61,391 nt of DNA from Demequina mangrovi (lineage in GTDB: Bacteria; Actinomycetota; Actinomycetes; Actinomycetales; Demequinaceae). A program made the position numbers and the translations under genes. Where the stretch lies: contig NZ_BBLU01000018.1 of assembly GCF_000759715.1 (NCBI RefSeq), positions 1 to 61,391 on the forward strand. The letters run 5' to 3'. Within the stretch, counting starts at the first letter, position 1; each line of letters starts with the position of its first letter. The notes under the pieces were generated by a model. That model was not told the origin of the DNA. It did not search any database and saw only the letters and a list, made by a program, of their open reading frames with translations. Positions 1 to 8,159 of this stretch are shown in pieces.

Positions 1-20
1 GGGCGGGGCGGGGCGGGGCG
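1..20. repeat. GGGCG pentanucleotide repeat at window edge
   Basis: Four tandem GGGCG units lie immediately downstream of the P-type ATPase stop codon. The four closely spaced G-runs could form a G-quadruplex. The tract is cut by the window start, so its full length is unknown. Confidence 0.6.
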
Positions 21-25
21 CGCGG

Positions 26-2773
26 TCAGCGGCCGCGGGCGGGCGCGACGGCCTCGGCGACCGTCGGCGCGACCTGCTCGACGCGCGTGCGGCGGTAGGC
101 CTTGTCGATCTCGACCACCACCATGACCCCGGCCGTCAGCCCCAGGCACGCGAGCCACTCCCCTCCGGTGAGGGAGGAGGTCTGCAGCCAGGCCTGCATG
201 AAGCCCAGCTCCGTCGCGAGCACGATGAACGCGACCGGCCACAGCAGCATGCGCGTGCCGCGGCCCCACGGCCCGGTGAGCCCGGACTCGGGATCCCGAC
301 GCAGCTGGAGCCCGGTGGTGAGGGTGCCGAGCGCGACGATGACGAAGGCCATCGTCATCGGCTGCGACGCCTCGTCTGGAGAGAGGTCGTCGCGCCCGAC
401 GAGCAGCGGCACCAGCGCCGCGAGGAACAGCGCGCCTCCGTAGATGAGCCACCTCACCACGTTGCGCGGCGAGGCGATGCCCGCGGACGGGTCGCGAGGC
501 GGGCGCTGCATGAGTCCCGGCTGCTCGGGCTCGAGCAGGATCACCAGCACCGCGAAGATCGCCACCGCGAAGTTGAGCACCAGCACCATCACCGGCGTGA
601 GCGCCACGCCCTCGTTGAGGTCGATGAGGCTCGCGACCACGAAGAGCAGCAGCAGCGCGATGAGCTGCGACAGCTGGAACGTGAGGTAGGACGTGATCTT
701 GGCGTAGACCACGCGGCCGAGCTTGACCGCGCGCACCAGCGTGGCGAAGTTGTCGTCGGTGAGCACCAGCTTCGCCGCCTGCTTGGTGACCTCGGAGCCC
801 GAGCCCATCGCGACGCCGATATCGGCCTGCTTGATGGCCGCCGCATCGTTCACCGCGTCGCCGGTCATCGCGACCACCTCGCCGCGCGCCTGCAGTCGTT
901 GGACCAGCCGGAGCTTGTCCTGCGGGGTGACGCGCCCGAAGACGGAGAGGTCGTCGAGCCGCGCGTCGAGCTCGTCGTCGGTGAGCGCCGCGAGCTCGGC
1001 GCCCGACAGCCCGTTGCCCGGCAGGTCGAGCTCGCGCCCGATCGCCGCGGCGGTGACCACGTGGTCGCCGGTGATCATGCGCACGTCGATGCCGGCCGCG
1101 TGCGCCTCGTCGACGGCGACCTTCGCCTCGGGCCGGAGCGGATCGACGATGCCGACCACCCCGACGAAGCCCAGCTGGGCCACCGCGGCCATGGGGTCGG
1201 CGAGCACGACCTCCTCCTCTGCGGGCTCGTAGACCCGCAGCGCGAGCGCGAGCGTGCGCAGGCCCTGAGAGGACCGGTGCTCGATCTCCGCGGTGACGTC
1301 GTCGGCGAGGTCCGCGACCGGCACCGTCTCGCGCCTCGCGACGAAGGCCCGCGTCGAGCGGGCGAGCAGCACGTCCGGAGCGCCCTTGACCACGCCGATG
1401 AGCCGCCGCTCGCCCTCCCACGCGACGTGGTGGAAGGTCGCCATGAACTTGTACTCCGAGTCGAAGGGCACCTCGGCCTCCCGCGGGAAGCGCCGCTTGA
1501 CCTCGGGGACGTCGACGCCGAGCTTCTCCGCGAGCACCACGAACGCCGCCTCCGTGGGGTCGCCCACCACCACTCCGTCCGCGCTCACCGTCGCGTCGTT
1601 GGGCAGCGCGAGCGCGTACGCGATCGGGGCGCCGAGCGGGACCTCGTCCCCCTGCGAGCGCCGCACCCGGCCCTCGAACGAGTAGCCCGAGCCGTCGACC
1701 GTGAACGTCTCGCCACCGACCCACACGCTCCGGGCCATCATCTGGTTCATCGTGAGCGTGCCGGTCTTGTCCGAGCAGATCGCGCTGGTCGCGCCGAGCG
1801 TCTCGACGTCGTTGAGCGAGGCGACCACCGCCTTGGCCTCGGTGAGCCGCGAGGCGCCCCAGGAGAGCATCCCCTGCACGAACGTCGGCAGGCCGGTCGG
1901 GATCGCGGAGATCGCGACCGCCGTGCCGAGGAACATGAGATCCGAGAACGACTGCCCGCGCGCGACACCGAGGCCGACGATCACCACCACGGCGCCCCAC
2001 GCGACGGCGCCGATGATGCGGGTGAGCGCGGACAGCTCGCGCTGCAGCGGCGACTGCACACGCTCGACCGTCGCGAGCATCGTCGCGATCGCGCCCATCT
2101 CGGTCTCCATGCCGGTCGCGACCACGAGCGCCGTCGCGGTGCCGCGCGTCACGGACGTGTTCTGGAACAGCATCGACCGCCGGTCCCCGAGCGCGGTGTC
2201 GGGGTCGGGGAGCGCGTCGGCGGACTTCTCGATGGGCGCGCTCTCCCCCGTGAGCGCCGCCTCCTGCGTCTCGAGCGTGATCGCGCGGACGATGCGGGCG
2301 TCGGCGGGCACGATGTCCCCCGCCTCGAGCTCGATGACGTCGCCGGGGACGAGGTTCGGAGCCGGCACCTGCACGATCGCGCCGTCGCGTCGCACGCGCA
2401 CCTGAGGGACCTGCATGGTCGCCAGCGCGTCGACGCTCGCCTGCGCCTTGCGCTCCTGGCTCGCGCCGGACCACACGTTGAAGACCACGAGCAGGCCGAC
2501 CATGATCGCGGTCGAGACCTCGCCGATGGCCGCCGAGATCGCGGTGACGGCGACGAGCATGAGGTTCATCGGGTCCGCGAGCTGCCGCAGCGCGAGCTGC
2601 CACAGCGTGGCGGCTTTCGCGGCGGTGAGCGCGTTGGGCCCGTATCGAGCGAGCCGCGCCGCCGCATCGTCGCCCGTCAGTCCGTCGAGCCCGGTCCCGA
2701 GCTCGTCGGCGGCATCGGCCGCATCCTTCGACCACCACGCGACGACGGTCCGCTCCGGCGCATCCGTGCTCAT
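26..2773 (-). CDS. cation-transporting P-type ATPase, ion unknown
   Basis: Membrane ATPase of about 915 residues that moves a cation using a phospho-aspartate intermediate. Visible in order: an N-terminal cation-ATPase segment (residues ~20-75), the actuator loop TGES (~175-178), the M4 segment with IPTGLP (~291-296), the phosphorylation motif DKTGTLT (D335), a hinge motif TGDAVNDA, and C-terminal membrane helices. The M4 motif is IPTGLP where Ca2+/Mg2+ pumps of this type usually have PEGLP, so the ion-binding Glu is missing; TGDAVNDA also departs from TGDGVNDA. The ATG at 2773 was chosen because the translation upstream of it is low-complexity Arg/Gly sequence and a purine-rich tract precedes this ATG. 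It lies 140 bp downstream of the DUF2252 gene on the same strand and has its own promoter-like region that copies the one upstream of that gene. The family is certain; the substrate is not. Confidence 0.93.
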   Translation of the reverse strand: MSTDAPERTVVAWWSKDAADAADELGTGLDGLTGDDAAARLARYGPNALTAAKAATLWQLALRQLADPMNLMLVAVTAISAAIGEVSTAIMVGLLVVFNVWSGASQERKAQASVDALATMQVPQVRVRRDGAIVQVPAPNLVPGDVIELEAGDIVPADARIVRAITLETQEAALTGESAPIEKSADALPDPDTALGDRRSMLFQNTSVTRGTATALVVATGMETEMGAIATMLATVERVQSPLQRELSALTRIIGAVAWGAVVVIVGLGVARGQSFSDLMFLGTAVAISAIPTGLPTFVQGMLSWGASRLTEAKAVVASLNDVETLGATSAICSDKTGTLTMNQMMARSVWVGGETFTVDGSGYSFEGRVRRSQGDEVPLGAPIAYALALPNDATVSADGVVVGDPTEAAFVVLAEKLGVDVPEVKRRFPREAEVPFDSEYKFMATFHHVAWEGERRLIGVVKGAPDVLLARSTRAFVARRETVPVADLADDVTAEIEHRSSQGLRTLALALRVYEPAEEEVVLADPMAAVAQLGFVGVVGIVDPLRPEAKVAVDEAHAAGIDVRMITGDHVVTAAAIGRELDLPGNGLSGAELAALTDDELDARLDDLSVFGRVTPQDKLRLVQRLQARGEVVAMTGDAVNDAAAIKQADIGVAMGSGSEVTKQAAKLVLTDDNFATLVRAVKLGRVVYAKITSYLTFQLSQLIALLLLFVVASLIDLNEGVALTPVMVLVLNFAVAIFAVLVILLEPEQPGLMQRPPRDPSAGIASPRNVVRWLIYGGALFLAALVPLLVGRDDLSPDEASQPMTMAFVIVALGTLTTGLQLRRDPESGLTGPWGRGTRMLLWPVAFIVLATELGFMQAWLQTSSLTGGEWLACLGLTAGVMVVVEIDKAYRRTRVEQVAPTVAEAVAPARGR

Positions 2774-2790
2774 ACCAGGCCCCCTGCCTC

Positions 2791-2884
2791 GAGCTCCCCC
2801 GCCGTCGAGTCTAGGGAGCAAGGAGCCGTGCCGCGCGCCGAGCCCCCGCCCCCAACCGACTCCCAATGACACCTGTGCCTGAAG
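2791..2884 (-). promoter_or_regulatory. duplicated regulatory region, copy A (upstream of P-type ATPase)
   Basis: A -10-like TAGACT lies at 2813-2808 on the minus strand and would give a leader of about 28 nt. An upstream block at 2854-2884 matches 4333-4363 at 30 of 31 positions, and a second block at 2791-2817 matches 4272-4298. No good -35 is visible. The upstream block is centred near -67 from the inferred start, which suits an activator site. This position is inference. Confidence 0.6.
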
Positions 2885-2913
2885 TGACGCGCGGGAACGG
2901 TGTGACGCCCAGC

Positions 2914-4254
2914 TCAGACCCCGGTCACGGCGACGATCCTGCCGTCGGCGATCGCCGCCTGGTGGGCCGCATGATCGGCCTCGTTGAGGTCCGCGTATCC
3001 GCGCGCGAACTCCGCGAGGACCCGGTCGGCGGCGTCGTCCTCCCCCAGGTAGGCGGCGATGGCCGCGGCATCGCCGCTCCGGGCGTGGGCCAGCGCGAGA
3101 ACCGCGCCGCAATGCCACGCGTAGCGCGCGAGCCTCCCGGGGCCCATCTCGTCGATCTCGAGCGATGCCTTGCCGTCCCACAGCTGCCGCACGTAGAAGT
3201 CCACCTCACCGCCGTCCGGCCGCTCGTAGCGTGACCAGCCGAGCAGGATGTCGCCCTCGGTCTGCATGAGCCGCTGGCCGCGCACCACGCGCTCCCCCGC
3301 GTTCTCGAACCCGGCATCGCCGGCGTAGCGTTCGAGCACGGAGACGGTCGCCTCCTTGAACTGCAGGAACAGCGGCGCGCCCTGCCGCGACTCGAGGAGC
3401 ACGAGGAGGCATCGCGTGCCGACGCTCCCGACGCCGACGACCTTCCTCGCGAGGTCCACGAACCGGTAGTCGCGGAGCACCGCCGCGTCGTGGGGCGGGA
3501 GCGAGTCCCGATACCGCGAGAAGAAGTCGGAGGTGCGCGCCCGGTTCACGCCGTCCAAGGCCTCGTCGAGACGGCACACGACCGGTGGACGCGGCACGAT
3601 ACGCCGCCGCCCGTCCTCCACCGCGGTGAGGCGGGTGAGCGCGCGCACGCTGTCACGGCGGGCCGCCTTCGAGACGAAGGCCTCCGAGCGCTCGCGCTTG
3701 GCCCCGCGCTGGCGCGCCACCAGCGCCGCCGCGCCGAGACGGCGGTAGCGGAGCTCGAGCGGGCTCAGCGCGGCGGCGGCGCCCATGGTCTCGCGGTAGC
3801 CCCGGGTCGCAGCACGCGTCGCCTTCGCGATGTCCTTGCGCCCGAGGCCGCTGACCCTGCCGGCGACCGTGACGCTCGCGGCGAGACGCTTGAGGTCCCA
3901 CTCGAACGGCCCGCGCGCCGTCTCGTCGAAGTCGTTGAGATCGAAGACGAGCTCGCGGTCCGGGGCCTTGAAGAACCCGAAGTTGGCCAGGTGGGCGTCG
4001 CCCGCGAGCTGGACCGTCAGACCCGTGCGCGGCGGCACGCCGAGGTCCGCCGCCATGACGGCGGCCGCGCCACGGTAGAACGCGAACGGCGAGACCGCCA
4101 TGCGTCCGTGGCGGATCGGCACGAGCGCCGGGACGCGCGACGCGTCCTGCGCGACGAGCGTGGCGACGGGGTCGGCACGGTCCGCCGGGTCGGGCACCGC
4201 GGCGTGCGCCTCGAGCCGGACCTCGGTCGCGCTCGCCGCCGCGTGTGCGCCCAT
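2914..4254 (-). CDS. DUF2252 family protein
   Basis: Soluble protein of 446 residues of the DUF2252 family, whose biochemical role is not established. Recognisable blocks are IRHGRMAVSPFAFYRG, GDAHLANFGFF and FDLNDFDET; the last two look like the catalytic-loop region of aminoglycoside-phosphotransferase/kinase-like folds. The ATG at 4254 is preceded by AGGAGG; upstream extension in the same frame is Arg-rich and has no support. It is followed on the same strand by the P-type ATPase, and both genes carry near-identical upstream regions, which implies co-regulation. Both genes sit directly after proB, where actinobacteria usually carry proA, so they look like an accessory insertion. No signal peptide or membrane segment is visible. 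Confidence 0.88.
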   Translation of the reverse strand: MGAHAAASATEVRLEAHAAVPDPADRADPVATLVAQDASRVPALVPIRHGRMAVSPFAFYRGAAAVMAADLGVPPRTGLTVQLAGDAHLANFGFFKAPDRELVFDLNDFDETARGPFEWDLKRLAASVTVAGRVSGLGRKDIAKATRAATRGYRETMGAAAALSPLELRYRRLGAAALVARQRGAKRERSEAFVSKAARRDSVRALTRLTAVEDGRRRIVPRPPVVCRLDEALDGVNRARTSDFFSRYRDSLPPHDAAVLRDYRFVDLARKVVGVGSVGTRCLLVLLESRQGAPLFLQFKEATVSVLERYAGDAGFENAGERVVRGQRLMQTEGDILLGWSRYERPDGGEVDFYVRQLWDGKASLEIDEMGPGRLARYAWHCGAVLALAHARSGDAAAIAAYLGEDDAADRVLAEFARGYADLNEADHAAHQAAIADGRIVAVTGV

Positions 4255-4271
4255 ACCAGGCCTCCTGACTC

Positions 4272-4363
4272 GAGCTCCCCCGCGATCGAGTCTATGGACG
4301 CGCTCTCGCACGCGCGCGGCGAGCCCCCGCGCAACCGATTCCCAATGACACCTGTGCCTGAAG
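4272..4363 (-). promoter_or_regulatory. duplicated regulatory region, copy B (upstream of DUF2252 gene)
   Basis: Partner of the region at 2791-2884. The minus-strand -10-like TAGACT is at 4294-4289, the Shine-Dalgarno AGGAGG lies just before the start at 4254, and the conserved upstream block is at 4333-4363. Sequence between the blocks has diverged, so conservation is confined to promoter-like elements. Confidence 0.6.
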
Positions 4364-4439
4364 CGGCGTGCGGGTCCGGTGTGACGCCCGGATCAGCGTG
4401 GATTCACATGCGTCACATCTGTCATGGGGAGTCGTCGGG

Positions 4440-5555
4440 TCAGAGGACCACGAGGTGGTCGATGTGGATGAGCTCGCGCGCGTACGCGTCGCCCAGCACC
4501 TCGCCGAGGGCCTCCGTGGAGAGCCCCTTCATGCGGTCCGCCTCGTCCGAGGAGAAGCCCGCGAAGCCTCGCGCGATGAGCGCGCCGTCCAGCGCGAGCA
4601 GGTCCACCGGCTCCCCCGCCTCGAAGTCGCCGCGGATCTCGACCACGCCCGCGGCGAGCAGCGAGGCCTGGCGCCCGCGCAGCGCCCGCACGGCGCCGTC
4701 GTCGAGGACGATGCCGCCGCGCGTCTTGGCGGCGTCCGCGAGCCACTGGAGGCGCGTGGTCTCCGCCTTGCCCGTCGGCAGGAACAGCGTGCCGACGTCC
4801 TCACCCGCGACCGCGCGCGCCGCATCGGCCGCCGCCGCGAGCACCACGTGCACGCCGGAGGCCGTGGCGAGCGACGCCGCCTCGATCTTGGTGATCATGC
4901 CGCCCGTGCCCACCGCGGAGCCGCGGCGCGAGATGTCGATGCCGTGGAGGTCGTCCGGGCCCGCGACGGAGGCGATGCGACGGGCGCCCGGAGAGTCCGG
5001 CGCCGCGGTGTAGAGCGCGTCGACGTCGGTGAGCAGCACGAGCGCATCGGCTCGGACCGCGGTGGCGACCAGCGCCGCGAGGCGGTCGTTGTCGCCGAAG
5101 CGGATCTCGTCCGTCGCGACCGTGTCGTTCTCGTTGATGATGGGCACCACGCCGAGCGCGAGCAGCGACTCGAGGGCGCGGCGGGCGTTGCCGTAGTGCG
5201 CGCGGCGGACCATGTCGTCCGCGGTGAGCAGCACCTGCCCCACCGTGAGCCCGAAGCGCGCGAACGCGACCGTGTAGGCGTGGATGAGCGCCCCCTGGCC
5301 CACCGAGGCGGCGGCCTGCTGGAGCTCGAGGTTGGTGGGCCTGGCGGCCAGGCCGAGCGGTCCGATGCCCGCGGCGATCGAGCCGGAGGTCACCAGCAGC
5401 ACCTCGCGGCCCTCGGTGCGCGCCTCGCCCAGCACGTCGACCAGCGCGCCCAGGCGCGCCTCGTCGAGCCTGCCGTCCGGCCCCGTGAGGGAGGACGAGC
5501 CGACCTTGACGACGATGCGCCGTGCCTGCGACACGGCGGCGCGCGCCTCGCTCAC
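4440..5555 (-). CDS. proB: glutamate 5-kinase
   Basis: Phosphorylates L-glutamate with ATP, the first step of proline synthesis. The 371-residue protein has the amino-acid kinase fold (VVKVGSSSLT near the N-terminus, PIINENDTVA, DNDRLAALVA, the GTGGM loop) and a C-terminal PUA domain (residues ~280-360), matching the usual two-domain length. The start is taken as GTG at 5555, which follows GGGAGG and begins SEARAAVSQARRIVVKVGS; a second in-frame GTG eight codons later is possible. It follows obgE by 34 bp, so it is probably the distal gene of the rplU-rpmA-obgE run. proA is not adjacent; the next gene is the DUF2252 protein. Confidence 0.97.
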   Translation of the reverse strand: MSEARAAVSQARRIVVKVGSSSLTGPDGRLDEARLGALVDVLGEARTEGREVLLVTSGSIAAGIGPLGLAARPTNLELQQAAASVGQGALIHAYTVAFARFGLTVGQVLLTADDMVRRAHYGNARRALESLLALGVVPIINENDTVATDEIRFGDNDRLAALVATAVRADALVLLTDVDALYTAAPDSPGARRIASVAGPDDLHGIDISRRGSAVGTGGMITKIEAASLATASGVHVVLAAAADAARAVAGEDVGTLFLPTGKAETTRLQWLADAAKTRGGIVLDDGAVRALRGRQASLLAAGVVEIRGDFEAGEPVDLLALDGALIARGFAGFSSDEADRMKGLSTEALGEVLGDAYARELIHIDHLVVL

Positions 5556-5589
5556 GTGACCTCCCGGGGGACGGATACCTGCGAGAAGG

Positions 5590-7116
5590 CTACTCGTCGT
5601 CCTCGGCGGGATCGGTCCAATGTCCGGCGTTGCGCTCGGTCCACAGCTCCTCGCGGGCCGCGGCACGCGCGTCCATCTTCTCCTTGAACTCCTGGCGCTT
5701 CTCCGCGCGGGTCGCACGGCTGTGACGCTCGTGCTGCTCGATGCGCAGGTCGGAGCCTCGAGAGCCGAGCAGCTCGGCGCCCGCCATCATCGTGGGCTCC
5801 CAGTCGAAGATGATGCCGCCCAGGCGCGGGCCGATGACGACCTCGCAGCCGGGGGTCGCGCCCGCCTTGAACAGCGCCTCCTCGACGCCCGCCTTGGCAA
5901 GACGGTCGGCGAGGTAGCCGACGGCCTCGTCGTTGGCGAAGTTGGTCTGCTTGACCCAGCGCTCCACCTTGGTGCCGCGCACCTGGTAGTAGTCCTCGGC
6001 GCCGTCGCGGATGTGCTTGACCGTGAAGCCGGACTCATCGACCGCCTTGGGGCGGATGACGATGGGCGCGGCCTCGAGCACCGGCGCCTTGGCGCGCTCC
6101 TCCTCGACCATGCGGGCGAGGGCGAAGCCGAGCTCGCGCAGGCCGTCGTGGCTCACGGCGCTCACCTCGAAGATGGGCATCCCGCGCTCCTCGAGCTCCG
6201 GGCGCACGATGTCCGCGAGGTCCTTGCCGTCGGGGATGTCGACCTTGTTGAGGATGACGATCTGGGGGCGCTCCGCGAGCGGGACGCCGCTGATCGCCTC
6301 GTCGCCCGAGTACGCGCGCAGCTCCTTCGAGATGATGTCGAGGTCGCGCAGCGGGTCGCGCTCGGTCTCCAGCGTGGCGGTGTCGAGCACGTGCGCGATG
6401 ACGGAGCAGCGCTCGATGTGGCGCAGGAAGTCGTGGCCGAGGCCCTTGCCCTCCGAGGCGCCCTCGATGAGACCGGGGACGTCCGCGATGGTGAACTTGG
6501 TGCCGCCCGCCTCGACCACGCCCAGGTTCGGGACCAGCGTGGTGAACGGGTAGTCCGCGATCTTGGGGCGCACGCGGCTCATCGCGGCGATGATCGAGGA
6601 CTTGCCCGCGCTCGGGAAGCCCACGAGCGCGACGTCCGCGATCGACTTGAGCTCGAGCACCACGCTCGCCTCGTCGCCGGGCTCGCCGAGCAGCGCGAAG
6701 CCGGGGGCCTTGCGCTTCTGCGTCGCGAGCGCCGCGTTGCCGAGACCGCCGCGGCCGCCGGCCGCGATGACGTACTCCGCGCCCTCGCCCACGAGGTCGA
6801 CCAGGAACTCGCCCTCGCGGGTCTTCACGATGGTGCCGCTGGGCACGCCGAGGCGCAGGTCGGCCGCGTTGGCGCCGTGGCGCATGTCGCCCGCGCCCTG
6901 CTTGCCGTTCTCCGCGGTGCGGTGCGGCGCGTGGTGGTAGTCGAGCAGCGTGGTGACCTGCGGGTCGACCACGAGCACCACGGAGCCGCCTCGGCCGCCG
7001 TTGCCGCCGTCGGGGCCGCCGAGCGGCTTGAACTTCTCGCGGTGCACGGAGGCCACGCCGTGACCGCCGTTGCCCGCCGTGACGTGAAGCGTCACGCGGT
7101 CGACGAACGATGCCAT
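5590..7116 (-). CDS. obgE: Obg family GTPase
   Basis: Ribosome-associated GTPase needed for 50S maturation and stress control. Three parts are visible: the glycine-rich Obg fold (residues ~2-158, beginning [15 protein letters not shown]), the G domain with G1 GFPSAGKS (166-173), G3 DVPG (~212-215) and G4 NKVD, and a C-terminal OCT domain followed by a charged tail. At 508 residues it has the long form usual in actinobacteria. The ATG at 7116 has AGGAGG seven bases upstream. It follows rpmA, from which it is separated by a strong hairpin at 7191-7226, so it may need its own promoter or depend on readthrough. Confidence 0.97.
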   Translation of the reverse strand: MASFVDRVTLHVTAGNGGHGVASVHREKFKPLGGPDGGNGGRGGSVVLVVDPQVTTLLDYHHAPHRTAENGKQGAGDMRHGANAADLRLGVPSGTIVKTREGEFLVDLVGEGAEYVIAAGGRGGLGNAALATQKRKAPGFALLGEPGDEASVVLELKSIADVALVGFPSAGKSSIIAAMSRVRPKIADYPFTTLVPNLGVVEAGGTKFTIADVPGLIEGASEGKGLGHDFLRHIERCSVIAHVLDTATLETERDPLRDLDIISKELRAYSGDEAISGVPLAERPQIVILNKVDIPDGKDLADIVRPELEERGMPIFEVSAVSHDGLRELGFALARMVEEERAKAPVLEAAPIVIRPKAVDESGFTVKHIRDGAEDYYQVRGTKVERWVKQTNFANDEAVGYLADRLAKAGVEEALFKAGATPGCEVVIGPRLGGIIFDWEPTMMAGAELLGSRGSDLRIEQHERHSRATRAEKRQEFKEKMDARAAAREELWTERNAGHWTDPAEDDE

Positions 7117-7190
7117 GGGTGCCTCCTGAAGCAAGCGGCGGGGTGACGATCCGCGCGGGTCGCCCCCGCCTCGTCCCCAGCCTAGATATG

Positions 7191-7226
7191 AGTCAGGGGC
7201 GGTGCCTTGCGGCGCCGCCCCTGACT
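7191..7226. terminator. hairpin between rpmA and obgE
   Basis: A perfect 12-bp stem (AGTCAGGGGCGG with its complement) extends inward by four more pairs, including one G-U, around a TTGC loop. It lies 22 bp after the rpmA stop. No U-tract follows, so it is an attenuating or partial terminator rather than a canonical one. Confidence 0.65.
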
Positions 7227-7248
7227 GGAAAACCTGTGTGTCGCGTGC

Positions 7249-7500
7249 TTACGCCTCGACGATGTCGATGACCTTGCGGCCACGACGCTGACCGAACTGC
7301 ACCGCACCGGCGGACAGCGCGTACAGCGTGTCGTCCTTGCCGCGGCCGACGTTGAGGCCCGGGTGGAAGTGGGTGCCGCGCTGGCGGACGATGATCTCGC
7401 CGGCGCTGACGACCTGACCGCCGAAGCGCTTCACGCCGAGGTACTGAGCGTTCGAATCGCGACCGTTGCGCGAGGAGCTCGCGCCCTTCTTGTGTGCCAT
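7249..7500 (-). CDS. rpmA: 50S ribosomal protein L27
   Basis: L27 lies near the peptidyl-transferase centre, its flexible N-terminus reaching tRNA. The 83-residue sequence begins [16 protein letters not shown] and contains [12 protein letters not shown] and [13 protein letters not shown], diagnostic for the family. It has the actinobacterial N-terminus, which starts directly with AHKKG and lacks the cleaved extension of Firmicutes. It lies 14 bp after rplU in the standard rplU-rpmA-obgE order, with GAGG just upstream of the start. Confidence 0.98.
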   Translation of the reverse strand: MAHKKGASSSRNGRDSNAQYLGVKRFGGQVVSAGEIIVRQRGTHFHPGLNVGRGKDDTLYALSAGAVQFGQRRGRKVIDIVEA

Positions 7501-7514
7501 GAGTGTCTCCTCGC

Positions 7515-7823
7515 TTACTTGATGCCGGTGACCTTGAGGCGCGTCAGGTCCTGTCGGTGACCGATGCGCTTGCGGTAGCCAGTCTTGTTCTTGTACTTGA
7601 GGATGTCGATCTTCGGGCCACGCTCGTCGCGGACGACCTCGGCGGTCACCTTGACCTTGGCCAGCGCCTTCGCGTCCGACGTGATCTTCTCGCCGTCGAC
7701 GAGCAGCACCGGGGCAAGCTCGACGGTCTCGCCGGCCGCAGCCTTGAGACGGTCGACGACGATGACATCGCCCTCGGAGACCTTCTCCTGGCGGCCACCG
7801 GCCTTCACAATCGCGTACACCAT
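7515..7823 (-). CDS. rplU: 50S ribosomal protein L21
   Basis: Structural protein of the large subunit that binds 23S rRNA. It has 102 residues, the expected length; the family signatures [13 protein letters not shown] near the start and [16 protein letters not shown] near the end are clear. A strong promoter and a leader of about 107 nt precede it. It heads the rplU-rpmA pair and is separated from rne, its usual upstream neighbour, by an IS481 insertion. Confidence 0.98.
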   Translation of the reverse strand: MVYAIVKAGGRQEKVSEGDVIVVDRLKAAAGETVELAPVLLVDGEKITSDAKALAKVKVTAEVVRDERGPKIDILKYKNKTGYRKRIGHRQDLTRLKVTGIK

Positions 7824-7966
7824 GATCTATTCCTCGTGAAACTCGTTGTTGCGACCCCTGAGGGATCAGATTCCTGCCGCAGCCGCTCCCGATGAGGGCG
7901 CAGGCAGGGCCTCAGCGCTCGGCGCGCCGACGTACGAATATACCCGCTTGCGCCACCTCTGGTCAA
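7824..7966 (-). promoter_or_regulatory. rplU promoter and structured leader
   Basis: On the minus strand a -35 TTGACC (7966-7961) and a -10 TATATT (7942-7937) are separated by 18 bp, the best sigma-70-like promoter in the window. The inferred leader of about 107 nt can form a hairpin with arms CCTGCC/GGCAGG and a second from GACCCCTGAGGGATC. Such a leader could be an L21-type autoregulatory element; that is inference. The remaining 7967-8104 holds no gene that I can support. Confidence 0.6.
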
Positions 7967-8104
7967 ACCGAGCGTGTCGGATTCCTCCGGCCTCGGAGAA
8001 GCCCGCGAGGGCGGCCGCGACGCGCCGTCGTCGGCGCATCCGCGGACCATCGTACGCGCTGACGCGCGCTCGCCGGCCCGCCCGAGGTCCCGACCCCGGA
8101 GACG

Positions 8105-8136
8105 CGTCGAGGCGCGCCATCAGGCGCGCCTCGACG
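8105..8136. terminator. original rne terminator
   Basis: A perfect 14-bp stem (CGTCGAGGCGCGCC and its complement) closes an ATCA loop. Before the IS insertion it would have lain about 20 bp after the rne stop codon, in the right place to terminate rne. No poly-T follows on either strand. Confidence 0.6.
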
Positions 8137-8153
8137 TCGTGGAGTTGTGCGGG

Positions 8154-8159
8154 ACTAGC
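8154..8159. repeat. target-site duplication ACTAGC, left copy
   Basis: Direct copy of 9245-9250, immediately outside the left IS terminus. It contains the minus-strand TAG used as the transposase stop codon. Confidence 0.85.

Noticed and set aside
899..2869. 656-residue open frame antisense to the P-type ATPase
   Set aside because: Low-complexity Arg/Glu/His-rich translation, no family motifs; a shadow of high third-position GC.
8155..8159. Transposase gene extending beyond the IS end as a possible misassembly or frameshift
   Set aside because: The perfect target duplication and the TAG within it explain the end of the frame.
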